Positions 27,744-36,647 of a stretch of DNA of 64,000 nt are shown in pieces (position 1 is the first letter of the stretch; every line of letters starts with the position of its first letter). The stretch spans positions 1-64,000 of the forward strand of contig CAWIWT010000035.1 of assembly GCA_963839725.1 (NCBI GenBank). The letters are read 5' to 3'. The notes below the pieces were generated by a model, which was given only the letters and a program-made list of their open reading frames with translations, was not told the DNA's origin and made no database searches. This DNA is from Kumtagia sp963839725. Its GTDB lineage: Bacteria > Pseudomonadota > Alphaproteobacteria > Rhizobiales > Rhizobiaceae. The translations under genes and the position numbers were made by a program.

Positions 27744-28082
27744 ATGAGCGACAACAAAGGGAAAGCAGACCTGCTCAAAAGGATCGGTTGGGCAATCTTC
27801 TGCACGTCGGTCGCTATCAGCTTCGTTGTGTTCAACACCAACCAGCCCGCCATCGACACGGTGGCGTGGGCGCTGGTCTTCATGGCGCTCGGCGCGTCGG
27901 TATACGCCAGCATAGTTGAGAGCCGGTACAAGCGCCTGCTTGAGGAGAGCCGGTATAAGCGCCTGATTGAGACGGTGACCGACCCACATCTCGATAAGGA
28001 GCCAATGCCGGGCGAATTACCTGTTGAGAATCTTTCCCGGGAAGAAGCTCGCGAGTCCACCACGACGCTGTTTGCCCATTAA
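27744..28082 (+). CDS. Small inner-membrane protein, unknown function
   Basis: 112 residues from the ATG at 27744 (an upstream in-frame ATG has no ribosome site). Two membrane segments: IGWAIFCTSVAISFVVF and TVAWALVFMALGASVYASIV. A near-perfect tandem repeat (ESRYKRLLE/ESRYKRLIE) follows, then an acidic tail ending TTTLFAH. I do not recognise a family. It is preceded by the 12-bp inverted repeat. Confidence 0.55.
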   Translation: MSDNKGKADLLKRIGWAIFCTSVAISFVVFNTNQPAIDTVAWALVFMALGASVYASIVESRYKRLLEESRYKRLIETVTDPHLDKEPMPGELPVENLSREEARESTTTLFAH

Positions 28083-28174
28083 CCGCCACAGGCGTATCGG
28101 CTGACTCGCCTTCGCTAGGGTATCGCCGGACACTAAGCTCGATGTGTGGGCACTTGTCCCTCTCGTCGCATCCG

Positions 28175-29323
28175 TCAGGCGTTTGTTAGTTGGGAACCGC
28201 GCCGGAATTCCAAGGGGCTCATGCCGGTCCAGCGCCGGCACGCATGGCTGAAAGCGCTGGGCTGCTGAAAGCCGAGCCGCCAAGCGATCTGAGAGGCTTG
28301 AAGGTCTTCGGTTAGATAGCGCACGGCGAGATCGCGACGCAATTGATCGAGGACTTCTCCAAAGCTCAAACCCTCGTCTGCCAACCGCCGCGCAAACGTC
28401 CGTTCGCTGAGGCCGAGCCGGCGAGCGACCGTCCCGGCTCGCGCTTCACCGTGCGGTAGAAGCGGCATGATCGTGTTCTCCACCACAGTTCGAAACGGAC
28501 TGACGTTGGATGCGCGGACCGCAATAGCATCCTCGCAGTCCTTCACCATCAGATCGTTGAGATACGGATCATAGCCAACCAGAGGCAGGTCCGTCACTTC
28601 CGCGTCGAAACTTATGGAGTCCTCATAAGCGTCGAAGCTGACGTCGCAACCCAGGATGCGCTGCATGTTTCGACCGTCGGAACGATGGTGCACGAAGCTC
28701 GCCGCCAAGGGCATGATCTTCTTTCCGACAAGCTGGCGGCAGAGCCGCAATAGCAGGACCGCAAAGCACTCCATCAGGTGTCGGTCCGAGTGTCGGGGCA
28801 CGCCGACATAGGAAAGCCCAATACGGCAACCCGATCCCTGAACTTTCCGCACCACCAAAGCTTCATCGGCTATGCTCACGTACCGCTCAAGGCGCTTGAG
28901 TGCGTCGCCAAATCGCCGCGATGACGCGGCGACGTAATAGAGCATGCCGATCTCGCGCAGGTCGAAATCCGCCGCCAGGGTAACCCCGAGCCAGTCGTCC
29001 TCGACGGCGCGGGAAGCCCGCTCGAGAAAGTCGATCACCGACTTGACCTTGACACGCTCACGCCTCGTAACAGCAGCCTGCGACAGACTGGACGATGCAA
29101 GAAGGGGAACGGGGTCTATGCCGTGACGCTTCAGTTGAGCGACCGCCAGGTGAACCGCCAAGCCTAATGATGTTGGCACCGCCACTGCCCCTCTCGAACG
29201 CCCAAACTTCGCATTATCAGCTCCATGGCAGCTTTGCGCAAATTTTTGCAAGGCAAAGACGGCGGAGGCAACGTTTCCAATGTGGCCTCCTACCACACCG
29301 CAGACGTAGTCGCGACGTCGCAA
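28175..29323 (-). CDS. AraC-family transcriptional regulator with OruR-type ligand domain
   Basis: Up to 382 residues. The C-terminal about 100 residues carry the AraC double HTH: TVARRLGLSERTFARRLADE, then ASQIAWRLGFQQPSAFSHAC and the closing RRWTGMSPLEFRR. The N-terminal half is the arabinose-binding-like (OruR/ArgR) domain with HGIDPVPLLASSSLSQ and DWLGVTLAADFDLREIGML. The first 40-odd residues look non-native; a GTG near 29185 (before AVPTSLGLAVHLAVAQL) is a likelier start. The target genes are not evident. Confidence 0.85.
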   Translation of the reverse strand: MRRRDYVCGVVGGHIGNVASAVFALQKFAQSCHGADNAKFGRSRGAVAVPTSLGLAVHLAVAQLKRHGIDPVPLLASSSLSQAAVTRRERVKVKSVIDFLERASRAVEDDWLGVTLAADFDLREIGMLYYVAASSRRFGDALKRLERYVSIADEALVVRKVQGSGCRIGLSYVGVPRHSDRHLMECFAVLLLRLCRQLVGKKIMPLAASFVHHRSDGRNMQRILGCDVSFDAYEDSISFDAEVTDLPLVGYDPYLNDLMVKDCEDAIAVRASNVSPFRTVVENTIMPLLPHGEARAGTVARRLGLSERTFARRLADEGLSFGEVLDQLRRDLAVRYLTEDLQASQIAWRLGFQQPSAFSHACRRWTGMSPLEFRRGSQLTNA

Positions 29324-29357
29324 CTCCAGACGAAGAAGTACATTGCCCGTATCGCCC

Positions 29358-29377
29358 CGCGGTTACCGCGCGGTCAC
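29358..29377 (+). repeat. Direct-repeat motif copy 2 (CGCGGTTAC, 2 nt, CGCGGTCAC)
   Basis: Same geometry as the copy at 27416. The following about 40 bases are also similar between the two (shared CTGTG and GCCAGT blocks). It ends 156 bases before the tRNA-Gly fragment at 29534. Confidence 0.55.
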
Positions 29378-29533
29378 GAGTTCCAGATTTTACTGTGGTT
29401 CATGCCAGTTCATCACAGCTTGCCACGATGCATCCGTCAGAGATTCTCGCAGTCGCCGGAGACACGCACTCCTGCGTACTGAGGCGTAATCCGCGATTAT
29501 CTTGCGCAATACAGTGACAGCGTAACTCTTCGT

Positions 29534-29578
29534 TTGCCAAGGTTGGGGTCGAGCGTTCGAATCGCTTCACCCGCTCCA
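29534..29578 (+). repeat. tRNA-Gly(GCC) 3' half, attachment-site copy 1
   Basis: Reads from the anticodon loop TTGCCAA (anticodon GCC) through the T-arm (GAGCG TTCGAAT CGCTT) and acceptor strand CACCCGC to TCCA. No 5' half precedes it, so it is not a functional tRNA. It is identical over 45 bases to 43016-43060. Such 3'-half copies are the usual scar of integrases that use tRNA genes. Confidence 0.85.
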
Positions 29579-29603
29579 GTTTCCTTCCAGGGATCAAGCA
29601 TCA

Positions 29604-29629
29604 AAAAGCCGCGGAATTCCGCGGCTTTT
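29604..29629 (+). terminator. Rho-independent terminator after the tRNA-Gly fragment
   Basis: Perfect palindrome: AAAA, GCCGCGG stem, AATT loop, CCGCGGC, TTTT. It looks like a tRNA terminator carried along with the 3' half. Confidence 0.8.
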
Positions 29630-29706
29630 GTGCGTTTCGGGCGGTTGAAATCATGAACGCCAGACAACGCTCTGAAGGCTCGGGTTACCAGCGGGTCACA
29701 CGATTA

Positions 29707-29901
29707 GTGAAGGCCGGTGCAGCACTCGTGGCCTCGGTTGGCAACGACCCGCTGATCGTCGCAGGCACATTCGGCAAGGGCAGAGGTGTCGCTTTCACCT
29801 CCGACTGTGGTCCTCATTGGGCGCCGCCGCCTTTCGTAGAATGGTCGGGTTATGGGCGGCTCTGGGCGCAAATTACTGGCTGGGCGGCGGGGACGCTCTG
29901 A
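29707..29901 (+). pseudogene. Duplicated 3' fragment of the ThuA-like gene
   Basis: Encodes VKAGAALVASVGNDPLIVAG through WAQITGWAAGTL, the final 63 residues of the protein at 26426-27172, on the opposite strand, with about nine base differences in 195. There is no start codon of its own. It starts 128 bases after the tRNA-Gly fragment. This is a recombination scar or recent partial duplication. Confidence 0.85.
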
Positions 29902-30326
29902 CGGTCAAACTAGGCAAGCGCCAAATCCATGAACAGCGCACTCCCGAGCGCCGATGAGGGTGACCTCGGCGCTCCCAGCGCCCTCCTTTTGGCTTGCTCA
30001 ATCCCGGCTTGCCACAATCCCGAAGCTTGTAGACGATAGTTGTTGTAATCTCTGGTGTTCACCGGAGTCCATGGTGGTCTCAAGGACTCCAATATCCTTG
30101 CCAAGGGCAACGACGCTAAAAAAGCGATTTCAACGCCGTGTCGTGTTGTGCTCTACCGCGCCGTTTGAACTCTACAGGCAAATCCCCGATCCCTCGCCAA
30201 GGCGTTCTTACACAACCAAGACCCACAGCGGACTTGCAGTGCTCGTCCGATGGCGCAGGGTGCAATCGATGCAGGTGTTTCGCGGCTTTATCTGCCGCTG
30301 GTGGCCGAACGCATTCTGACCGTCGC
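29902..30326. other. Gap with a 9-bp inverted repeat, no gene
   Basis: About 425 bases with no convincing gene. GAGCGCCGA (29946-29954) and TCGGCGCTC (29966-29974) form a stem with an 11-base loop, possibly a terminator near the duplicated fragment. Confidence 0.4.
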
Positions 30327-31115
30327 TCAGAAATTGACCGTCAGCGTCGCGGTCGCCGAAAAGCTGTTCTGGCCGCGAATGTTGTACTGAGCGGTCGCCT
30401 GAAGTTTCACGTTCTTGCCGAGCGCAACTTTCGCGACGGCGCCGAACGCGCTGAACTGGTTGGCCGAGTTGGGCACGAAAATCTCAAGTGCACCGGGCAC
30501 TTTCAGCTTATCCTTCCAGATAAGCTCGAGCAGCGTGTGCTGGAGGAAATCGGCGGTCATCGATACGTCGTCGCTCATCCCCGGAATAGGCTGCAGAATG
30601 AACCCGGTCTCGTCGACGTGAACCGTGACGAAGTTGCCCCATACGGCGGCGTGGAGCGAAGAAATTTCGACCTCGATCTTGTTGTTGTCGAACTGGCTGG
30701 TGAACATCGGATCGGCCTGCGGGTTCATCCGCAGGCTGGTCGGATCGCTCGCGCGCGTCCATTTCTTGGGCGGGTCGAGGTACATGATCTCGCGGAAACC
30801 GACGCCGGTGGTCGCGCCCATCGAGGCGTCGACCGCCCAGTGCTCGTTCTCGAACTTCTTGCCCTCGCGGAAGGCGGGTCGGCCGCCGCGCGTCGCGACG
30901 CGGATTTTGGTCAGGAAGTCGTCGCCCTCCTGCAGCGGGTTGGTGACCTTCTTGGTGACGAAGGAAATGCCGTCGAGCTTGCTCTCGTAAACCGTCAGGT
31001 CGCGCTCGTAGAACTTCGTGTAGTCGATCCCGAGATCCTTGAGGCGGCGATGGATCAGCCAATAGGTCGGATGGTTCAGCGCGCGCGCCTCGGGAACCTT
31101 GTTCGAATAGGCCAC
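30327..31115 (-). CDS. Unknown protein with beta-rich C-terminus
   Basis: About 262 residues from a GTG at 31115 that has GGAGGT at good spacing; the longer ATG frame to 31232 has none. It begins VAYSNKVPEARALNHPTYWL and continues IHRRLKDLGIDYTKFYERDL. The last 60 residues alternate polar and hydrophobic residues (LGKNVKLQATAQYNIRGQNS, then FSATATLTVNF) and end in Phe, as outer-membrane beta-barrels do, yet there is no signal peptide. I do not recognise the family. It is a single gene. Confidence 0.6.
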   Translation of the reverse strand: MAYSNKVPEARALNHPTYWLIHRRLKDLGIDYTKFYERDLTVYESKLDGISFVTKKVTNPLQEGDDFLTKIRVATRGGRPAFREGKKFENEHWAVDASMGATTGVGFREIMYLDPPKKWTRASDPTSLRMNPQADPMFTSQFDNNKIEVEISSLHAAVWGNFVTVHVDETGFILQPIPGMSDDVSMTADFLQHTLLELIWKDKLKVPGALEIFVPNSANQFSAFGAVAKVALGKNVKLQATAQYNIRGQNSFSATATLTVNF

Positions 31116-31370
31116 GGCAGACCTCCAGCGTCTTTCTCTATGGCCGCCGCTTGCGGCAGCCAGGGCCACCTTACTCCCCGCTCCGGCGCTGGACCAGCAT
31201 GCAGTCGTCGACTTTTCGCTTGAATCCATCACTGTCGGTCCTCATACGATCGGCATCACGCTGAAGCCAGCGGTCGAACCGTCGGAGGAGGCAGCTGCCC
31301 GGGCCCGGATCTCGTCAAAGCGGCGGCGGTCGAGGGGCACCTTTCCGGGGCGTCGGTCTGATACCAACGG

Positions 31371-32128
31371 TCATGAAGCTCGACCGACGTGAGCCCAATC
31401 TCGCATTCCGATTGATGTGATTGTTTCGGGCTGAGCGCTGAGCTTCTGCCAGGCGTCGCAGGCGGCTTCGATGATGGCGTCGTAGTCGTCGAAGACGCGG
31501 TTGGAGAGCCAGTTGGCGCGCAGATATTGCCAGACGTTCTCGACCGGGTTGAGTTCCGGGGCCCGCGAGGGCAGCAGGAGCGGCGTGATGTTGTTGGGCA
31601 CCCTCAGCTTTGCGGTGGTGTGCCAGCCGGCGCGGTCGAGCAGCAGCACGGCATGGGCGCCGGGTGCGACATGGCGGCTGATCGCGTCGAGGTGAAGCTG
31701 CATGGCCTCGGTGTCGGCAAACGGCAACGCAAGGGCTGCTCCCTTGCCACGCGCGGGACAGATGGCGCCGAACAGGTAGGCGCTTTGATAACGCTGGTCG
31801 GCCGGCTGGCGCGGCCGTGTTCGACGCCGAGCCCATTGCCGCACAACACCGTTCTTCTGGCCTATGCGGGCTTCATCTTGAAACCACACCTCAACCGGCG
31901 TGCCGCTTGGCAGATCGGCGAGGTCGGCGCTCAGCGTGCGCGGGAAGTTTTTTTGAACTCTTCCATGATCCGGGCATCCTGCGCTGGATGCCGCGGCCGC
32001 GCGCTCATGTGGGAGAAGCCGAGTTGCTTCAGCAACTTGCCGACATAGCGCTCGTGATAGGCGACGCCGAAGCGATCCTCGATGACGCGCTGCAGATCGA
32101 TCCGCCGCCAGCGCACGACCCCGTCGAC
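31371..32128 (-). mobile_element. IS630-family transposase, 5'-truncated and frameshifted
   Basis: The C-terminal DDE domain is intact: MWFQDEARIGQKNGVVRQWA (first Asp), AVLLLDRAGWHTTAKLRVPN (second Asp) and PSRAPELNPVENVWQYLRAN (Glu). Upstream, in another frame, RRIDLQRVIEDRFGVAYHER and KLLKQLGFSHMSARPRHPAQ are the preceding IS630 segment. One missing base in the T7 run at plus 31948-31954 joins them (EEFKKNFPRTLS). The N-terminal HTH is absent; the sequence changes abruptly to a sensor-type gene near 32128. Confidence 0.82.
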
Positions 32129-32799
32129 GCCATGTCTGCGGCCATCACCGAGAGTGCGTTGGGCTGCTTGGTGGCCAGCGACTCCAGGGCGGTCGAATTC
32201 AAGGCGTTGAAGGCGGCGATCCACGACCGTATCGCAAGGGCAACCGCCGCTTCGCCGAAGGCCTTGTGCTCCAGCGCAGCCATTGCGTCGTCCTTAATGG
32301 CGACAAGCTCGCCGATAGCCTTGTCGATGCTGTCCTGCAGCGCCGCCTTCTCGTAGATCGCTGTCGACAGGTTGTCGGTATTGTCGAACAGGGTCGAAGC
32401 TTCGGCGTTGATTGATGCCAGGCGCTGGCTGTCCTTGACCTGGCTCGACAGCTTGTCGATCAGGGCCTGGAGCTCGTTCTGCTGGTTGAACGCCTTGGTC
32501 GTGAAATCGAGCAACGACCCCCCGTTGAGCTCGCGTGCGAAAAGGCCGGGCGCCAGCGAGGCGATGGCCTGCGTGTTTTCCCTGAGTTCGGCCGCGTCCG
32601 ACATGATGTCGATCTGCGTCGATGCAACCGTCGTGAAGACGCTGTTTGCTTCCCGGAACGAGTATATCGCGACGACGACGCCCAAAACGGTAAGCAGCAC
32701 CAGAAGTGCCAGCCCGGTGAGGATCTTCAGCGCAACGCCGTGCCTTGCAAGCGCAAGCAACATGTCAAACGCCACGCATGGGCCTTTGGAGGCCTTCAC
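32129..32799 (-). pseudogene. N-terminal part of a membrane sensor protein, cut by the IS630 remnant
   Basis: About 220 residues: a membrane helix (VALKILTGLALLVLLTVLGV, VVAIYSF) followed by a helical extracytoplasmic domain (TQIDIMSDAAELRENTQAIA, NQQNELQALIDKLSSQVKDS). This is the input half typical of membrane sensor kinases or cyclases with a long periplasmic four-helix bundle. The signalling part is missing, replaced by transposase sequence. It is divergent from the amino-acid-type binding protein 90 bases away, which may have been its partner (inference). Confidence 0.6.
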
Positions 32800-32889
32800 C
32801 GATCATGCTGGAATTTTTCCTCGAAACAATGCTAAATTCAGCATAACGCAAGGTCAATCTTGCCGAAAGCCGGCATCGGGGGATATGGC

Positions 32890-33744
32890 ATGGGCTTGAA
32901 CAGGCCGTGGCCACTTGTTTCTTTCGCCTGCGCGGCGCTGGCGGCTTTCTTGCCGGCCCCTTCCTTCGCCGGGGAAACGCTAAACAGGATCAAGCAAAGC
33001 GGCGAGCTTTCGTCGCCCTATCCCGATATCTGGCCGCCCTACGTCATCAAAGGCGAGGATGGCGAGCTGACCGGCTTCGACGTCGAGGTGCTCCGCGAGA
33101 TCGGCCGGCGTCTCGGCGTCGACGTCAAATACGTCACAGGCAAGGACGGCTCGATCTATACATGGAAGGAGCAGACCACCGGTCAGTGGAACGGCAATTA
33201 CGACATCGTGGTCAACAGCATGACGCCGACGCCCGAACGCGCCAAGCACGTGGCCTTCCCCGTCTCCTATTATTATGCGCTCGGCGTGCTGGCGGTGCAT
33301 CGCGACAACACGACGATCAAGAAGCCAGCGGACGCCAGCGGTAAGCGCATCGGCGCGCTGAAGTCGGCGAACTACGAACTCTACCTTCGGCGCGAGCCGT
33401 TCGGCATCGTCGACGCTCCGCCGGTGGTCTACAAGATCGACAATCCGATCGTCGTCACCTACGACCATGAGGAGGAGGCGTTCGAGGCGCTGGCCAAGGG
33501 CGACGGGGTGGAACTGGACGGCGTGGTCAACTACTTACCCGTCGTGATGGCGCTGATCAAGGACGGCAAGCCTTTCAGGGTGATCGGCGCGCCTCTCTAC
33601 CGCGTGCCGCAGTCGGTCGCGATCATGCCGGGCGATCCCGAGTTCGCCGATCTGCTCGAGAAAACCGTCAACGAAATGCATGCCGACGGCACCTTGCGAA
33701 ACCTGTCGATGAAGTGGTTCGATTTCGACCTAACGGAAAAATGA
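32890..33744 (+). CDS. Periplasmic solute-binding protein, family 3
   Basis: 284 residues from the ATG at 32890 (GGGGGA upstream); a frame 10 codons longer is less likely. The signal peptide is MGLNRPWPLVSFACAALAAF, then LPAPSFA/GETLNRIKQ. Family signatures: DIWPPYVIKGEDGELTGFDV, EVLREIGRRLG, VNSMTPTPERAKHVAFPVSY and the C-terminal MHADGTLRNLSMKWFDFD. It binds a small polar ligand, often an amino acid. No permease or ATPase genes are adjacent; the divergent gene is a sensor remnant, so it may have been a sensory rather than a transport protein. Confidence 0.85.
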   Translation: MGLNRPWPLVSFACAALAAFLPAPSFAGETLNRIKQSGELSSPYPDIWPPYVIKGEDGELTGFDVEVLREIGRRLGVDVKYVTGKDGSIYTWKEQTTGQWNGNYDIVVNSMTPTPERAKHVAFPVSYYYALGVLAVHRDNTTIKKPADASGKRIGALKSANYELYLRREPFGIVDAPPVVYKIDNPIVVTYDHEEEAFEALAKGDGVELDGVVNYLPVVMALIKDGKPFRVIGAPLYRVPQSVAIMPGDPEFADLLEKTVNEMHADGTLRNLSMKWFDFDLTEK

Positions 33745-34468
33745 CGACCGGCCATAGATGCGCGATCAGGCAGCAGGTCAGGTACACTGAACTCAGAAGG
33801 CACGGGGGCCTTTCTGGAATCCGCGAAACCGGAAGGATGGCGAGGACAGCCCGAAAATGGCCTCCCTTAAGGGGTAAAGCTTTCAATCACGGAGAGCGCG
33901 ATTTGCCTTGGGTCGCGCAATAACGGGGCATCACCTGGCCGGCACCGAAAGAGAACGTGTCAGCGCAGGTGTTTCCAGAGCTGCATGTGCAGCTCACGGA
34001 GCAGCTGATAGTGCCTGTGTAGAGGTACGGTCATCGCTGCGGTTGTGTTGCCTTCGCGGAGCTTGTTTCATGAATTGGCTTGCGACGGAGAGCTTCTGCG
34101 AATTGCTTCCTAGCTAGTCTGTCGAGCTATCATAAAGGCGTTTGGCAACCACCAACGTAGATGGCCGTCCATACGTGCCTCTCCCGGTCTGACCGTCTTA
34201 ACTGCTGAAACAACCGCTCCTTTTCGTCGCCCATCGGCTTCCACTCGAATGCGAACATAGCGGACCTAACGGACGGCAGATCTGCCGCAGGTGGGTGGAG
34301 TTATTCCTGCGGCAGGCTTCTACAGTAGAAGTAGGGGCACAACTAAGGAGCATGCGGGATTGCGGCGAGCAAAACCTGACACGCCGAGATCTAAACCTAT
34401 TTAGATTTCGTTAAATCTATGTGCAAGGTATAGGGAGAATCCAATCTTCGTTAAGAAAGGATGAATGA
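33745..34468. other. Long gap, no gene recognised
   Basis: About 720 bases at the change from GC-rich to more A+T-rich DNA. Short frames exist but lack ribosome sites and normal composition. The right end holds the promoter of the next gene (A+T-rich stretch about 34370-34450, with TTTAGATTTCGTTAAATC). No clear repeat was seen. Confidence 0.4.
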
Positions 34469-35035
34469 ATGCGGCCGCTGTTGATCGTGCTCGGTATTCT
34501 CATTCCTGTTCTGTACTGTCTGTCGGCACAAGCCCGTGATGTCGAAAAGTCGCCTACCGATTTGACCGAAGCCACGTCAGGCGTTGGCCGTGGGAGGATA
34601 TACGAGCTAAAGGGACGATTGGGATCAGGATCCTATGATCGCTTCCGGAAATCCGTCACTCGCATGAAGCCCGTCCTCATTGTACTGGATGGACCGGGGG
34701 GGAGGCTTTTGGAGGCTATCCTGATCGGCCGTGAAATTCGAAGACGCGGCATCGCAACAGCAATTCGGAAAAACAGAACCTGCGCATCAGCGTGTGCGGT
34801 TATTTACCTGTCTGGTAGGAAGAAATATGCCGGCCAAGGTGCTGCGATCGGCCTGCATTCTGCATCAGATGGGGAAGGCCACCGTGACGTCGCTGCCAAT
34901 CGGTTCATGCTCAATTATCTGGGTAAGGTGGGCGTACCCGCCCCTTTACTCCGCAGCGTGCTTACGGCTGCCCCGAACACAATGCGTTGGCTCGACGAAC
35001 GAGATCGGAATTCGTTGAACATACGCGCCTTTTAA
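34469..35035 (+). CDS. Exported ClpP/SppA-like (crotonase-fold) protein
   Basis: 188 residues. Signal peptide MRPLLIVLGILIPVLYCLSA/QA. The core VLIVLDGPGGRLLEAILIGR, EIRRRGIATAIRKNRTCASA and CAVIYLSGRKKYAGQGAAIG resembles the periplasmic Clp-protease-like family (COG3904 type): GPGG oxyanion loop and a Ser in the (T/S)CASAC nucleophile position, with His in IGLHSA. Those features fit a serine hydrolase, but activity in this family is unproven. It lies in the A+T-richer island, next to an exported protein on the other strand. Confidence 0.72.
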   Translation: MRPLLIVLGILIPVLYCLSAQARDVEKSPTDLTEATSGVGRGRIYELKGRLGSGSYDRFRKSVTRMKPVLIVLDGPGGRLLEAILIGREIRRRGIATAIRKNRTCASACAVIYLSGRKKYAGQGAAIGLHSASDGEGHRDVAANRFMLNYLGKVGVPAPLLRSVLTAAPNTMRWLDERDRNSLNIRAF

Positions 35036-35083
35036 AGTGTATCGTGTCGATGGGCGCACATCGGCGGATTTAGTCACACTTCT

Positions 35084-35461
35084 TCAGTAGGGACTAACAA
35101 AGCTTGCGTTCACGGTGACCGCATTCGCCCGGGTGAACGATGGGGACAATTCCGCCACCAGCCCTAATATTGTTTCTGACGGCACATCTGCATCGAGCGC
35201 GGCTTGAATAGCGTCTTGTGGTCCCACCTCAGCGGCCAAAGCTCGGATCACATCTGGGATAAGCCTGCTTTGCGGAAATGTCCTCATAAAGTCTACAAGG
35301 GCCGCGGGACCAGACCTCAGGGCATTGTGATAGGCAACGGTCTGCTCGCTTGGAGCGTTAGCAGCCACCGAGATTCTGCCGTCTTTAGCATACAAACGAG
35401 ACGGGATCAAAGCCGTCAACGCCATCAACGCTAACAATTTTCCTTTACTGGGTCTACGCAT
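35084..35461 (-). CDS. Small exported protein, unknown function
   Basis: About 125 residues from the ATG at 35461 (GAGGAAC upstream). Signal peptide MRRPSKGKLLALMALTALIP, then SRLYA/KDGRIS. The mature part (YHNALRSGPAALVDFMRTFP, QSRLIPDVIRALAAEVGPQD) is helical and TPR-like. No family was recognised. It converges on the ClpP-like gene and lies downstream of the glycan operon on the same strand, 276 bases away, so it may be a separate unit. Confidence 0.6.
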   Translation of the reverse strand: MRRPSKGKLLALMALTALIPSRLYAKDGRISVAANAPSEQTVAYHNALRSGPAALVDFMRTFPQSRLIPDVIRALAAEVGPQDAIQAALDADVPSETILGLVAELSPSFTRANAVTVNASFVSPY

Positions 35462-35736
35462 TGTTCCTCGCTGTCCGATGGGGCGTAACGGAACGCACAC
35501 AACCTTCAGTATTTTGTATGCAGCATAACTATTAATATTTCGTCACGCGGATCGGGATCGACTGATAGCGCTTGTTCGCGATGGAAGGTCGGACATCGGC
35601 CCCAACACAAAGCGAAGCGGGCAACGTCGACAACTCACCGAGAAATGAACTCTGAGGCAACGACGGGCCCAACCCGAAGGAACCGTGCCGATGCGTCCAC
35701 GACCACGGCAGCGTGCTTCATTGCGCCCCGCAGCAC

Positions 35737-36600
35737 TCATACTCTCACGACAATCCTACAGACCGCCATATTGTTGACTACTGTCCATGACCTGGCAACC
35801 CAGCATGCCAGAAGACTCCCTGTGCCTTGTCCGGCCGGACGCAACCACACGTCTCCTTCCGCTTGGTGTGCTTGCTCAAGCGCTTGCCCGACCTCGTGTA
35901 CTCTGCGCTGCAGGCGTTTCGCTAACTTTGACAATGCGAGCTCATGATCTGTCTTAATCACTTCGGTCCGAGGTCGACCGTAGCAGACTTGGTCAAAAAG
36001 CATTGAAAGGAAGGCTGTAGAGTTATGGGGTCCCGAAAATGAGATCATCCGCAACCTATTTGGCCCTAGAATCGCGTGGGCACGCTCGGCCAGGTGCTCA
36101 GGTGAGAAGGACCATTCCTGTCCGTATCGCCCTCTCGGACCAGCCACCGCCGTTTGGTCTACCCCGTTCACCATCATGTTTGGTAGACTGGATCGACACC
36201 AGAACACGCGAGGGTTGCTTCGCGGGTCTCTAAAATCGATAAACGTAAGGCTGTACTTTTGATCGTGAAAATACAACCTGCATAGTTCAAGATAATTCTC
36301 TATACGCTCAATTGACGGCGAACACTCTAAATCTGCTAACGAAAATCGGTTGTAGAAATGAACATAATAGTTTTTGGCAGTTTCTTGCCTGATCCATGTC
36401 ATTCCCTCAATAATGTTGTTGTTTCTGCTTTTGACGCCCTGTATAAGATTTCGGGCATGTCGTTGAAACGGCGTATCGTTTGTTTCCTTGTGAAGAATAA
36501 AACGATCATCCGAGGACGTTTCGGTCGATAACAAATAGAGGGCGTAATTGACGACGTCGTCGAAAGGATGAGGAATGGTGATTATTACATTGATGGGCAT
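35737..36600 (-). CDS. Unknown cytosolic protein, last gene of the glycan operon
   Basis: About 287 residues from MPINVIITIPHPFDDVVNYA. A+T-rich codons; Tyr- and Asn-rich middle (KNYYVHFYNRFSLADLECSP, IENYLELCRLYFHDQKYSLT). The last about 40 residues (from QALEQAHQAEGDVWL) look less native and may follow a frame slip. I do not recognise a domain. It starts 47 bases after the Sel1-repeat gene stops, on the same strand, so it is probably cotranscribed. Confidence 0.55.
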   Translation of the reverse strand: MPINVIITIPHPFDDVVNYALYLLSTETSSDDRFILHKETNDTPFQRHARNLIQGVKSRNNNIIEGMTWIRQETAKNYYVHFYNRFSLADLECSPSIERIENYLELCRLYFHDQKYSLTFIDFRDPRSNPRVFWCRSSLPNMMVNGVDQTAVAGPRGRYGQEWSFSPEHLAERAHAILGPNRLRMISFSGPHNSTAFLSMLFDQVCYGRPRTEVIKTDHELALSKLAKRLQRRVHEVGQALEQAHQAEGDVWLRPAGQGTGSLLACWVARSWTVVNNMAVCRIVVRV

Positions 36601-36647
36601 CTGGTAGACCACAACAAAAGGTAGATGCAGCGTTGTCCCCTAGCCAG

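Noticed and set aside
30138..31223. 361-codon plus-strand frame
   Set aside because: It is antisense to the GTG-started unknown gene, which has a good ribosome site; composition is shadow-like.
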